This document shows, piece after piece, positions 1 through 7,624 of a stretch of DNA of 16,123 nucleotides. Source of the stretch: Acidobacteriota bacterium. Its GTDB lineage: Bacteria; Acidobacteriota; Blastocatellia; Pyrinomonadales; Pyrinomonadaceae. A program made the position numbers and the translations under genes. The stretch covers positions 1 to 16,123 of the forward strand of contig JAKOSS010000142.1 of NCBI GenBank assembly GCA_029777145.1. The letters run 5' to 3'. The notes below the pieces were generated by a model. It searched no databases and had not been told where the DNA came from. It saw nothing but the letters and a program-made list of their open reading frames with translations. Position 1 is the first letter of the stretch. Every line of letters starts with the position of its first letter.

Positions 1-1143
1 ACGCAGGAAGCCGTGCTCACGATGTGCTTCAAGATCGCCGATACGAACGGCCTGATGCTGCTCGATTTCAAGGATCTGCGGGCGCTGCTGCAGTGGGTCG
101 GCGACAACGCCGATCAGTTCACGACCGAATACGGGAACGTTTCGAAAGCGACCGTTGGCGCGATCCAGCGCGGCTTGCTTGAACTTGAGAATCAGGGCGC
201 CGAGAAGTTCTTCGGCGAGCCGGCGGTCAAACTCGACGACTTCATACAGACCATCGGCGGCAAAGGCGTGATCAACATCCTCGAGGCCGACAAGCTCTTC
301 AACTCGCCGAAACTCTATTCGACGTTCCTGCTGTGGCTGCTGTCGGAACTGTTCGCGAATCTGCCCGAAGCAGGCGATCTCGAGAAGCCGAAACTCGTCT
401 TTTTCTTCGACGAGGCGCACCTTTTGTTCAACGACACGCCGACGGCGCTGATCGAGAAGATCGAGCAGGTCGTCCGGCTGATCCGGTCTAAGGGCGTCGG
501 CGTTTACTTCGTCACGCAGAATCCGATCGACATTCCCGACGTCATTCTCGGACAGCTCGGAAACCGTGTTCAGCATGCGCTCCGGGCTTTCACGCCGCGC
601 GATCAGAAGGCCGTCAAATCGGCCGCCGAGACGTTTCGTCAGAATCCGAACGTTGACGTCGAGACGGCGATCATCGAACTCGGTGTCGGCGAGGCGCTCG
701 TTTCTTTCCTCGATGCGAAGGGAACGCCGACGATCGTCGAGCGGGCGTTCATCGTCCCGCCGCACAGCCATATCGGTCCGGTATCGCCTGAACAGCGTCA
801 GCAGTTGATGGCGAATTCGCTCGTCGCCGGTATTTACGAGAACGTCGTCGATCGCGAATCGGCGTACGAACTTCTCAAAGCTCGCGCCGATGCGGCCGCC
901 GTCGCCGCCAAAGCCGAAGCCGAAGCGGAAGCGGCGCAAGAGGAAGCCGAGCGCGAGGCGAAGGAAGCGGCAAAGGCCGAACGCGCTTCGGGCTCGAGCC
1001 GGACAGACAGCACTCTCGGGGCATTTGCGAAGAGCGCTGCCCGTGCCGTCGGCAGCAATCTCGGCCGCCAGATCGTCCGCGGCGTGCTCGGCGGACTGCT
1101 CGGCGGATCGGGAAGCAAAAAGAAATCGTCGTCCTGGTGGTGA
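1..1143 (+). CDS. DUF853/YjgR-type HerA-like ATPase, 5'-partial
   Basis: This is the C-terminal part of a HerA/FtsK-like P-loop ATPase of the DUF853 family (E. coli YjgR type), a cytoplasmic protein whose role is poorly defined. The frame is open from base 1, where it reads [14 protein letters not shown], a stretch I recognise from the family. The GTG at 13 is therefore internal, and the Walker A loop lies outside the window. Counting from base 13, the Walker B strand [13 protein letters not shown] is at about residues 127-139. It is followed by a sensor-like segment with VYFVTQNP and an arginine-containing stretch near [15 protein letters not shown], both typical of this fold. Residues about 290-325 are Ala/Glu/Lys-rich and probably a coiled coil. 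The tail is Gly-rich and ends in lysines, serines and two tryptophans, as is common in DUF853 proteins. A heptamer repeat begins two bases after the TGA. Family call is confident; biological function is not. Confidence 0.88.
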   Translation, partial: TQEAVLTMCFKIADTNGLMLLDFKDLRALLQWVGDNADQFTTEYGNVSKATVGAIQRGLLELENQGAEKFFGEPAVKLDDFIQTIGGKGVINILEADKLFNSPKLYSTFLLWLLSELFANLPEAGDLEKPKLVFFFDEAHLLFNDTPTALIEKIEQVVRLIRSKGVGVYFVTQNPIDIPDVILGQLGNRVQHALRAFTPRDQKAVKSAAETFRQNPNVDVETAIIELGVGEALVSFLDAKGTPTIVERAFIVPPHSHIGPVSPEQRQQLMANSLVAGIYENVVDRESAYELLKARADAAAVAAKAEAEAEAAQEEAEREAKEAAKAERASGSSRTDSTLGAFAKSAARAVGSNLGRQIVRGVLGGLLGGSGSKKKSSSWW

Positions 1144-1145
1144 GC

Positions 1146-1180
1146 CGATTTTCGATTTTCGATTTTGGATTTTGGATTGG
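1146..1180 (+). repeat. Heptanucleotide tandem repeat, five units
   Basis: Five consecutive 7-base units read CGATTTT, CGATTTT, CGATTTT, GGATTTT, GGATTGG. The array starts two bases after the stop codon of the upstream ATPase gene. The unit CGATTTT is a rotation of TCGATTT, the reverse complement of the AAATCGA unit found at 7594-7621, so the two loci belong to one repeat family. No clear inverted partner arm is visible before the next gene at 1281. The remaining 100 bases of this gap show nothing else I can name. Confidence 0.85.
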
Positions 1181-1280
1181 TGATTTCGTCGTCCTTGTTT
1201 GATCAAGGCGCGGCGGATTCAAGCATTCTGTCGTTTCCGGCAAGGCGTCTCGATATTGGCGAAACCGGCGCGTTCTCGCA

Positions 1281-1982
1281 ATGGCTGATCAAACTAAAAC
1301 GAACACCCCTCTTTATGGTCGGCTTTTGATACGGCTGACCAGGCCGTTCCCCAACTTTGATTTTTCATTTATCAGGCCCGTTCGCCGAAAGGCAGTAGAG
1401 TCCCTGAGGTTGCCGAAAGGTGGGCGAGTGCTTGATGTTGGCTGCGGACCGGGCGGGGGTTTTCCTTTCCTTGTCGATGCCGTCGGCCCTCATGGACAGG
1501 TGACTGGCATCGAGATCAGCCCCATGCACAGTGAGTTGGCGAACGATCGCATTGCTGCGAATGGTTGGACCAACGTCGATGTCATCACCAGTGCTGCCGG
1601 CGAGGTCGATCTCGACGGTATGTTCGACGGCCTTTTGATGTTCGCGGCCCCTGATGTATTCGGGTCGCGGACCGAGTTGGAGAATCTGATTCCCCATCTC
1701 GTCGCGAGAGCCAGAGTCTCCGCATTTGGTGCAAAGCTCGCAACGCGAGGCTTTGGCCGATTGCTCAATCCGATAATCAAAGCCCTTTTCAAGCTGTCAT
1801 TCTCAACGACTCCGTCGCCCAACGCCGAACCCTGGGAGCTTTTGTCCGGCTATTTGGAAGAACTAGAAATAGACGAATACTTCTTTGGCCTGATGTTCCT
1901 CGCCAACGGCAAACTTTCGACCCCAACAATTGAAGACAAAACATCCGAAAGAACGATTTCGGCGGCAAGGCGAGATCGGTAG
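1281..1982 (+). CDS. Class I SAM-dependent methyltransferase
   Basis: A 233-residue protein with a Rossmann-type methyltransferase core. Motif I, the glycine-rich SAM loop, is VLDVGCGPGGG at about residues 50-60. It is followed by a likely acidic ribose-binding residue in VTGIEISP, and by LDGMFDGLLMFAAPDV in the motif IV region. The fold is closest to UbiE/Methyltransf_11-type small-molecule methyltransferases; the substrate cannot be read from the sequence. Length is normal for a single-domain enzyme. The ATG at 1281 is the first in-frame start, but I see no good Shine-Dalgarno sequence. The last 20 or so residues (after MFLANGKLSTP) are polar and may be an unconserved tail. Third codon positions look less GC-rich than in neighbouring genes, by eye. 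It stands alone, with 137 bases upstream and 226 downstream. Confidence 0.82.
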   Translation: MADQTKTNTPLYGRLLIRLTRPFPNFDFSFIRPVRRKAVESLRLPKGGRVLDVGCGPGGGFPFLVDAVGPHGQVTGIEISPMHSELANDRIAANGWTNVDVITSAAGEVDLDGMFDGLLMFAAPDVFGSRTELENLIPHLVARARVSAFGAKLATRGFGRLLNPIIKALFKLSFSTTPSPNAEPWELLSGYLEELEIDEYFFGLMFLANGKLSTPTIEDKTSERTISAARRDR

Positions 1983-2208
1983 TACTTGAGAAGCCGTGCA
2001 ATTCGAATCGAGTTTTCGCTGCCACTTGGAGCGAGCAAATTCGCGCAAGGTCACGTGAAGGCGAATCGCGATTATCGCATTTGAAACCAATAGCGCGATT
2101 CTCGTTCGAGTAAGAAATCCCAACGGTTTCGGCTCGTTCGCGGAGGCGGCACCGGGCGATCAAAAACCAAGGATCACAGGTAAGTCGGCGCATGATCGCA
2201 AATCGAGT
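1983..2208. other. Intergenic gap, no gene supported
   Basis: A 226-base spacer between the methyltransferase and rlmN. It contains open frames on the minus strand that run back into the methyltransferase gene, but their translations are Arg/Ser/Cys-rich with no recognisable motif and no ribosome binding site. I see no convincing promoter, terminator hairpin or repeat array. The rlmN promoter must presumably lie here. Confidence 0.5.
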
Positions 2209-3327
2209 ATGGTATCGTGTTTACTGATGGATCGGCTGACCGAAAAAACCAATCTGACGGCGATGACACCCGCTGAAATGACCGAGTTCGTCGTCGGTCT
2301 CGGCGAGCCGCGTTACCGCGCGAATCAGATCTTCAGGCAGATCCACGAACGGCGTCTGCTTGATTTCGCGGAGATGACGGATCTTCCGAAGGCGCTGCGT
2401 GAGAAGTTGTCGGAGGTCGCGACGGCGTCGGTTCTCCGCGTTGAGTCGAAATACGTCTCAGAAGACGGCACGCGGCGTTTTCTGATGAAGACCGCCGACG
2501 GGTACCCGGTCGAGACCGTTTTCATCCCGACCGAGAATCGTGACACGATTTGCTTTTCATCGCAGTCGGGCTGCCCGCTCAAGTGCGATTTCTGCCTGAC
2601 GGCGAAACTCGGACTTCTCCGAAACCTGACCGCGGGCGAGATCGTCGAGCAGATCATAATCGTTCTCAACGACGTTTACGGCGTCGCCGGCGAACTGCCG
2701 CACGGCACGAACCTTGTCGGCATGGGCGCCGGAGAGCCGTTCCTCAACTTCGAAAATCTCATCAAGGCGACGTCGATCATGGCCGAGAAGGACGGACTTT
2801 TTATCGTCCCGAATCGGATCACGATCTCGACCGCCGGCATCGTGCCGAAGATCCGCGAGTTTGCCGCGCTCGAACGAAGGCCGCACCTCGCGATCAGCCT
2901 GACGGCGGCGGACGACGAACTTCGCGACCGCCTGATGCCGATCAACAAGCGTTGGAACATCGACTAACTTCTGACGGCGGCGAAGGAATTTGAGAAGACG
3001 CTCCGACGCGACGAGCGATTCACGTTCGAATATGTACTGCTCGGCGGCGTCAACGACTCCGATGAGCATGCCGAGCGCCTCGCGGCTTTGCTCAAACGCC
3101 ACAAACTGCGACGCGTCAAGATCAATCTGATCCCGCACAACGCCGCGGAACCGCTCGAGTACGGACCGAGCGATCCCGAACAAGTCTTGCGGTTCAAGGA
3201 GATCCTTGAGGCAAACGGCGTTTCGGCATACGTACGGACGCCGCGTGGCCGCGACATTTTCGCCGCCTGCGGCCAGCTTGCGGCCCGTTCGCCCGTGGCG
3301 ATCGAAGGGCGCGCGTCAACCAATTAA
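2209..3327 (+). pseudogene. rlmN: RlmN radical SAM rRNA/tRNA methyltransferase, interrupted by in-frame TAA
   Basis: RlmN methylates C2 of A2503 in 23S rRNA and A37 of some tRNAs, using radical SAM chemistry with a covalent cysteine intermediate. Numbering from 2209, the 4Fe-4S motif is SGCPLKCDFC (C122, C126, C129). It is followed by LTAKLG, GMGAGEPFLNFEN (the SAM-binding GEP region), STAGIVPKI and AISLTAADDELRD. The frame stops with TAA at 2965-2967 (codon 253), just after MPINKRWNID. The same frame then continues with family-typical sequence: FEYVLLGGVND, VKINLIPHN and DIFAACGQLA. That last motif holds the C-terminal methyl-carrying cysteine (codon 354), equivalent to E. coli Cys355. Total length is 372 sense-plus-stop codons before the terminal TAA, normal for the family. 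One base change such as GAA to TAA would explain it. It is either a real nonsense mutation or a sequence error. The true start may be the ATG at 2227; neither start has a clear Shine-Dalgarno. Confidence 0.85.
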
Positions 3328-3330
3328 TTT

Positions 3331-3768
3331 ATGGAGATCTGGATCATCGGCGGCATCATCGTCGCGCTCATGATTTACGCCTCGACGAAGATCAAACGGC
3401 TCGCGGCGAGCGCGTTCGAGCGCGAGGAGATCGACGCCGGGGATTTCGCGATCATCAAGCCCGAAGGGTTCATTTGTCCGGTCGAGACGCCGTATCCGTT
3501 CGAGGCGCACACGAAGGAATTCGGCGAGGCCGAAGAATCCGAGGAAATGCGCCGGGCGTGGGCGACGATCACGGTCGGCGATACTGCCGAACCCGAAGGC
3601 GTGAACGAGACGGACCGCGACGAGAACGGAGTTCCGGTACGTGAATATCGCAAAGTCTTGAATCGCGAGGGACGATCGTTCGAGCTCTCGGTCGTCGTGC
3701 TCGCCGATCACGTCGCCGAATTCGAAACACGGATCAACGAGATGCTCGGAAGTTTCGAGGTGAAATGA
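3331..3768 (+). CDS. Small single-pass membrane protein, unknown function
   Basis: A 145-residue protein that I do not recognise. Residues 1-17 (MEIWIIGGIIVALMIYA) form one hydrophobic segment followed by KIKR, predicting an N-terminal membrane anchor with the rest on the cytoplasmic side by the positive-inside rule. The remainder is acidic and Glu/Arg-rich (EREEIDAGDF, FGEAEESEEMRR), with alternating strands and no catalytic motif I can identify. A single cysteine occurs in GFICPVE. It starts three bases after the rlmN stop and its TGA overlaps the ATG of the next gene (ATGA), so it is very likely co-transcribed and translationally coupled with both. No Shine-Dalgarno is evident, which fits coupling to rlmN translation. 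Confidence 0.75.
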   Translation: MEIWIIGGIIVALMIYASTKIKRLAASAFEREEIDAGDFAIIKPEGFICPVETPYPFEAHTKEFGEAEESEEMRRAWATITVGDTAEPEGVNETDRDENGVPVREYRKVLNREGRSFELSVVVLADHVAEFETRINEMLGSFEVK

Positions 3769-4214
3769 AGTTTGTTTTCGCGTTGTGTTTGCTGATCGGT
3801 CTGCTGGCGGTTGCGGGTTCGGCACAAACTGTCACGGGATCGCTCGGTGCAGTAAAACGCGGCGGATCCGTCACCGGCACGATCCTGATCTCGATCCCGA
3901 AGGGAATTCACGTCAACTCGAACCGTCCGCGTTCCGAATATCTCATTCCGACGTCAGTAAAATTCGACGCGACCGGCGCATCCGTGTCCGGCATCGTTTA
4001 TCCGCCGGGCAAAGACAAGCGCTTCGCGTTTTCCGAAGAGCCGCTGAATGTTTACGAGGGAAAGGTCAGGATCCGGTTTCGTTTGACCGTTCCGGCGTCG
4101 CGCAAGGGTCGAACCGTCCGTGTCCGCGCGTCCGTCACATTTCAGCCATGCACCGACGAGGTCTGCTATCCTCCGCGCACGACTTCGGTCGTTCTGAACG
4201 CCCGCATCAAGTGA
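3765..4214 (+). CDS. Secreted DsbD N-terminal-like (DsbD-alpha) domain protein
   Basis: A 149-residue protein with a clear signal peptide (residues 1 to about 20, MKFVFALCLLIGLLAVAGSA). The mature part is one beta-rich domain like the N-terminal periplasmic domain of the thiol:disulfide interchange protein DsbD. The diagnostic element is FQPCTDEVCYPP near residues 123-134, a C-X4-C pair followed by YPP. In DsbD the equivalent pair passes electrons to periplasmic partners. Upstream segments with GIHVNSNRP and GIVYPPGKDKRF are also family-like. The membrane and C-terminal thioredoxin domains of full DsbD are missing and not encoded next door. GAGG at 3757-3760 is a good ribosome binding site, and the ATG overlaps the previous stop. 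Role in redox handling of secreted proteins is inferred from the family. Its stop abuts the convergent gene's stop. Confidence 0.8.
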   Translation: MKFVFALCLLIGLLAVAGSAQTVTGSLGAVKRGGSVTGTILISIPKGIHVNSNRPRSEYLIPTSVKFDATGASVSGIVYPPGKDKRFAFSEEPLNVYEGKVRIRFRLTVPASRKGRTVRVRASVTFQPCTDEVCYPPRTTSVVLNARIK

Positions 4215-6602
4215 TCATTGTTCGAGCTTGAAACTCGGCGGCACGAAGTCGACCGACACCAGTTCGCCCGCCTTCAGAATACTGCCTTTGAAAATTATCA
4301 CGGCATTGACCGGCGGCGGTTTTATGCCGCATCCGAAACGCAACCCGGAGGCGTCCGGTGTATGACTCCTGAACTGCGGTGACCTGGCCTTCAATTTCAG
4401 CGTCGCGTCGCCGGACTTCACGACAAAGATCATACCGTCCGCAGTGCATTCGATCTTCTCGATCACTCCGAAAACCCTCGTTTCGTCCGGCCCCGGTTTT
4501 TGCAGCGAGTCCCGTATCCTCTCGAGGATCATGTTTCGCTGCTGTTCCTCCATATCCTGTTTTTGGGCCTCGGTTATCGGCGGAGGATCGTCGATGATGA
4601 TCGTTTCGCGGGCGGCCTTCAACTCGTTCGCGGACATTCGCGCGAACTGCTCGGGAACGAACGTCAGCGTCCTGACCGCTCCCTTTGATTTCGCGCCCGC
4701 CGTTTTGTTGACGTCGTACACGGCGACGACCTTAATGGCTTTGACGTCGGCATCGCAGCCCATTGAGACGCCGTCCGCGGTTTCGACGAGCGCATCCAGT
4801 TTCAGACTCACAAAGTCTTTGCTCGACAGGGTGATCGTTTCGGAGTCCGTTCGGAAAGTGAACAGGATCTCGCCCTTTCCGCAGGCGATCTTCTCGATAT
4901 GTCCGACGGCTTCGGCCTGCCCGGCTTCGGGGTAATCGATCAGCCGGTTGAGACTGATGTTCTCGTTCTGTCGCTTGATGCGTTCCTCGTCCTCCGCGGT
5001 CACCGGTTTGTCGCCGTTGCGCCTCACGAGGATCGGGCCGTTTGGTTCCGGACCGACGATCTCCTTCTGTTGTTCGGCGGCAAATCTCTTGGCATTTTCG
5101 TACGTTTCGATGTTATCGAGCACCAATTGGGCGTTCGAACGAACGACGTCGTCGTCGGCCGATTTCAGGAGTTTTGTCGCGATCGCCCTCGCATCGTCGA
5201 ATTTCTCGAGACGCAGATAGATCTGGGCAAGCAGCATCTGATTTCGCAGATTTCCCGGTTGGTTGGCGGCCGCTTTTTTGAGCAGTTCGACGGCTTCTTC
5301 GAGCTTCGTGCCGTTGACGAGATAAATGCGGCTCAGCAGGAGATAGCTTTCCGCAAAAGTCGGATCGAGTTCGATCGCTTTGAGCAGCGAATCGCGCATT
5401 TTCGCAAACGCTTCCGGCGGATATTCGCGGACGAACCCGAATTCGTCCATGCTTTCGCGACTCAGAATGTATGCGTAGGTGAAATGCGGGATGTGATTCT
5501 TGCTGTCGACGGCGATCGCCTTCTCCAGAAACTTCTTCGCCTCGTCGAACTTCCGCTGGCTCATTCTGATCAACCCGAGCGTAGTGTTCGCCATCTCGGA
5601 GTTCGGATTCGTCTCGATCGCCTGAAGCAGGTAAGGTTCGGCGTTCTCGTGTTCGTTTGTGTGATAGAGCAGGTCGCCGAGGTACGCGTTCGCGTCCGAG
5701 TCGGTCAGCGGCGTCGCGGTCATCTGGCTGTCAAAGACGAGTTTGTTCTTGAAACTGACGACCCAGACGCGATACTTCCGTTGCGCGACATAGTCTTTGA
5801 GCGTCTTTTCCATGAACGCGTAGTCCATCAGAAAGGAGTCCGTGAACGCCTTTTCAGGATCGGTTCCGTTCATCACCGCACCGAGAAAATTCGAAAGTCC
5901 CTCGGTCTTTCCGCCTTGAATCAGGTAATGGATCAGCGCCCAGGCCTGAGCGTAAAAGACGCTTCGCGAATGATTGCCGTTCCGGTGGAGCGAGTAATTG
6001 TCGACGTTGAAAAAGGTCTTGAGCGGGATCAGTTGATTCTGCTGCAAAAGCGCGAGATGTTCGGGCTGGATGTCGCCGAGCGTAACCTTTTGATCGTTCT
6101 CGATCTTGAACGTCTGGTAGTACTCCGCGAGTCCTTCGTTGAACCACGGCGGAACGTCCGACTTTCCAAAGTTGGCTTCGAGCAGGAAATGCACGTACTC
6201 GTGGAAGATCACGCCGTACGGGTCACCGCCGTCCTTTCCGACCGAAAGCGTGATGTAGTTGAGGTCGCTGCCGGGCTGAAAATACCCGGCGATCCCGTCG
6301 TCGGGTTTGCCGTTCGCCTTCTTCGGCTTGAACGGCCGGTAGGCGGAATCGTCCCTGAAGACGACGACGTTCGTGTTGATCGTATCGTTCAGCCTGATGC
6401 GCGGAAAAAGTTGTCGAAAGGTCTCGCGAAACTGTTCAAGTTTCGTCGCGACGATCCTGATGTCTTTCTCGGCTGCATTGCCGATCAGGAAAAAGTTCTT
6501 CGAGCGGACCTGCGTCCAGGTGTCCTTGGCGTTTGCCGGAAGCGCGAAGGTGAGCAGAAGAACGACGATTGAGAGCCGAGCGACGTGAGAAACGATGCGC
6601 AT
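4215..6602 (-). CDS. Secreted HEXXH metallopeptidase-like protein with TPR repeats and duplicated C-terminal module
   Basis: A 795-residue protein starting with a signal peptide (about residues 1-25, cleaved near PANAKD). Residues about 28-280 resemble gluzincin-type peptidases of the DUF1570 kind. The zinc motif is HEYVH (H134, E135, H138), and a likely third ligand sits in WFNEGLAEYY (E156 or E160). Residues about 300-500 hold TPR-like helical repeats (for example AEPYLLQAIETNPNSEMANT and SLLKAIELDPTFAESYLLLS), probably for protein binding. The C-terminus carries two copies of one module, about 567-653 and 711-792. Each starts G-x-IEKI-x-C, has a second cysteine in a G-C motif (C574/C616 and C719/C758), and ends with a V-x-F-VP strand. 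The target is unknown. An excellent GGAGG lies five bases upstream of the ATG. It lies 52 bases downstream of pgeF on the same strand and may be co-transcribed with it. The long plus-strand open frame opposite it is a coding shadow. Confidence 0.82.
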   Translation of the reverse strand: MRIVSHVARLSIVVLLLTFALPANAKDTWTQVRSKNFFLIGNAAEKDIRIVATKLEQFRETFRQLFPRIRLNDTINTNVVVFRDDSAYRPFKPKKANGKPDDGIAGYFQPGSDLNYITLSVGKDGGDPYGVIFHEYVHFLLEANFGKSDVPPWFNEGLAEYYQTFKIENDQKVTLGDIQPEHLALLQQNQLIPLKTFFNVDNYSLHRNGNHSRSVFYAQAWALIHYLIQGGKTEGLSNFLGAVMNGTDPEKAFTDSFLMDYAFMEKTLKDYVAQRKYRVWVVSFKNKLVFDSQMTATPLTDSDANAYLGDLLYHTNEHENAEPYLLQAIETNPNSEMANTTLGLIRMSQRKFDEAKKFLEKAIAVDSKNHIPHFTYAYILSRESMDEFGFVREYPPEAFAKMRDSLLKAIELDPTFAESYLLLSRIYLVNGTKLEEAVELLKKAAANQPGNLRNQMLLAQIYLRLEKFDDARAIATKLLKSADDDVVRSNAQLVLDNIETYENAKRFAAEQQKEIVGPEPNGPILVRRNGDKPVTAEDEERIKRQNENISLNRLIDYPEAGQAEAVGHIEKIACGKGEILFTFRTDSETITLSSKDFVSLKLDALVETADGVSMGCDADVKAIKVVAVYDVNKTAGAKSKGAVRTLTFVPEQFARMSANELKAARETIIIDDPPPITEAQKQDMEEQQRNMILERIRDSLQKPGPDETRVFGVIEKIECTADGMIFVVKSGDATLKLKARSPQFRSHTPDASGLRFGCGIKPPPVNAVIIFKGSILKAGELVSVDFVPPSFKLEQ

Positions 6603-6607
6603 GGGTA

Positions 6608-6612
6608 CCTCC
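6608..6612 (-). promoter_or_regulatory. Shine-Dalgarno GGAGG for the metallopeptidase/TPR gene
   Basis: On the minus strand the sequence reads GGAGG, then TACCC, then ATG. This is a textbook ribosome binding site with five-base spacing and fixes the start at 6602. Confidence 0.8.
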
Positions 6613-6654
6613 GATTTACGGAAATATTAGTTGAGAATCAGGTCCGGGTCAACG

Positions 6655-7473
6655 TTATTTTCGGCCGATGACGGACATCAGGCGGCCCGTCTTTCCAAAC
6701 TTTCTCTTTTCGACCCTGTACGAGAAAAACAGGTCGGTGCGCTCCATCGTGCAGAGTTCGGAAACCGCGATCCGTTCCGGATCGACGCCGAGTTTCGCGA
6801 GTTGCTCGCGGTTGGCCGTGTGAAGATCGATCTTCGCGTGGCCGTTCTGTGTCGGTTCGAATAAATGTTCGGGCCCGTCAAACCGTTCGCGGAAGGCGTC
6901 AATGACGTCCGGTCCGACCTCGTAATTCCGGCCCGAGGCGGCAGGACCGATCGCCGCGACTAGATCTTCGGCGCGCGATCCGTATTCGGCGATCATCTTT
7001 TCGACGGCGTTGACGACGATCGATTGGACGGTTCCGCGCCATCCGGCGTGAACCGCCGCGAACGCTCCGGTGCGGGTGTCGCCGATCAGGACCGGAACGC
7101 AGTCGGCGGTCTTGACGCCGACGAGGACGCCGTCGGAACCGGAAACCAGTGCGTCCATCTTGTAATTTCCGTCAGCCGCGTCGTCGAGATCGCGGACGTG
7201 CCGGACGTCGGAACTGTGGATCTGCCAGCATGACGCGAGCCGGTAGGAACCGCCGATCGCCGAAAGGAACCGGCGACGGTTTTCGGCGATGTTATCGGCC
7301 GAATCTTCGTCATAACCGGCGAGGTTCAGGTCGTTTTCGGGAAACGGCGAGACGCCGCCGAGACGCGTCGAGAAACCGTTCGCGAACCCGTGCTCCTCGA
7401 GCAATCGGCTGACGAGCACGCGGACGCCGTCTTTTTCGCGCCAGTAGAAGTTGTTATTTGATAGTATGGTCAC
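6655..7473 (-). CDS. pgeF: PgeF/YfiH-family laccase-domain protein (purine nucleoside phosphorylase-like, peptidoglycan editing)
   Basis: A 272-residue protein of the YfiH/LACC1/DUF152 family. Members bind a metal in the active site and act on purine nucleosides; in E. coli the protein (PgeF) removes misincorporated serine-containing peptidoglycan precursors. The conserved residues are visible: H86 in WQIHSSDV, C125 in KTADCVPVLIGD, and H142 in AAVHAGWRGT. FSTRLGGVS near residues 34-42 and RTDLFFSYR near the C-terminus are also family hallmarks. Length is normal. The start is a GTG at 7473, the farthest upstream in-frame option, and no Shine-Dalgarno is visible. The heptamer repeat array begins eight bases upstream, so the 5' leader would consist of repeat sequence. 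It is divergent from acpS and upstream of the metallopeptidase/TPR gene on the same strand. Earlier annotation as a polyphenol oxidase reflects the same family. Confidence 0.9.
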   Translation of the reverse strand: MTILSNNNFYWREKDGVRVLVSRLLEEHGFANGFSTRLGGVSPFPENDLNLAGYDEDSADNIAENRRRFLSAIGGSYRLASCWQIHSSDVRHVRDLDDAADGNYKMDALVSGSDGVLVGVKTADCVPVLIGDTRTGAFAAVHAGWRGTVQSIVVNAVEKMIAEYGSRAEDLVAAIGPAASGRNYEVGPDVIDAFRERFDGPEHLFEPTQNGHAKIDLHTANREQLAKLGVDPERIAVSELCTMERTDLFFSYRVEKRKFGKTGRLMSVIGRK

Positions 7474-7480
7474 AAAGTTA

Positions 7481-7515
7481 TTTGCGATTTGCGATTTTCA
7501 ATTTGCGATTTCTAG
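7481..7515 (+). repeat. Heptamer array, left arm of inverted repeat
   Basis: Five 7-base units: TTTGCGA, TTTGCGA, TTTTCAA, TTTGCGA, TTTCTAG. It lies just upstream of the pgeF start on the minus strand. It is an imperfect inverted partner of the AAATCGC/AAATCGA array at 7594-7624, with about 78 bases between them. Confidence 0.85.
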
Positions 7516-7593
7516 GGAGCCAAAGGCACTCCGCAAAAGCGCATAATTTGGAAGCGCTAAATTTCGGATCCGTGGTCGGTGCTCGCCGATCGC

Positions 7594-7624
7594 AAATCGA
7601 AAATCGCAAATCGAAAATCGAAAA
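7594..7624 (+). repeat. Heptamer array, right arm of inverted repeat, running into acpS start codon
   Basis: Four units AAATCGA, AAATCGC, AAATCGA, AAATCGA, then AAATGCC in which the ATG of acpS replaces the expected bases. The reverse complement reads TCGATTT/GCGATTT, pairing with the left arm at 7481-7515 and matching the unit at 1146-1180. Together the arms bracket the whole divergent pgeF-acpS control region. The spacer (7516-7593) contains AGCGC...GCGCT around 7539-7560 and a CATAAT stretch that could be a -10 element, but I cannot define a promoter. Confidence 0.85.

Noticed and set aside
1789..2193. Minus-strand open frame covering the gap before rlmN
   Set aside because: No motif, overlaps the methyltransferase gene, atypical composition, no ribosome binding site.
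2965..2967. Selenocysteine or recoded stop in rlmN
   Set aside because: The codon is TAA, not TGA, and no recoding signal is seen. Other genes in the window use TAA as a normal stop.
4899..6572. 557-codon open frame on the plus strand opposite the metallopeptidase/TPR gene
   Set aside because: Its translation lacks recognisable motifs and is rich in Arg, Val, Phe and Asp as expected from the complement of a GC-rich gene. The minus-strand gene has a signal peptide, HEXXH, TPRs and a strong ribosome binding site.
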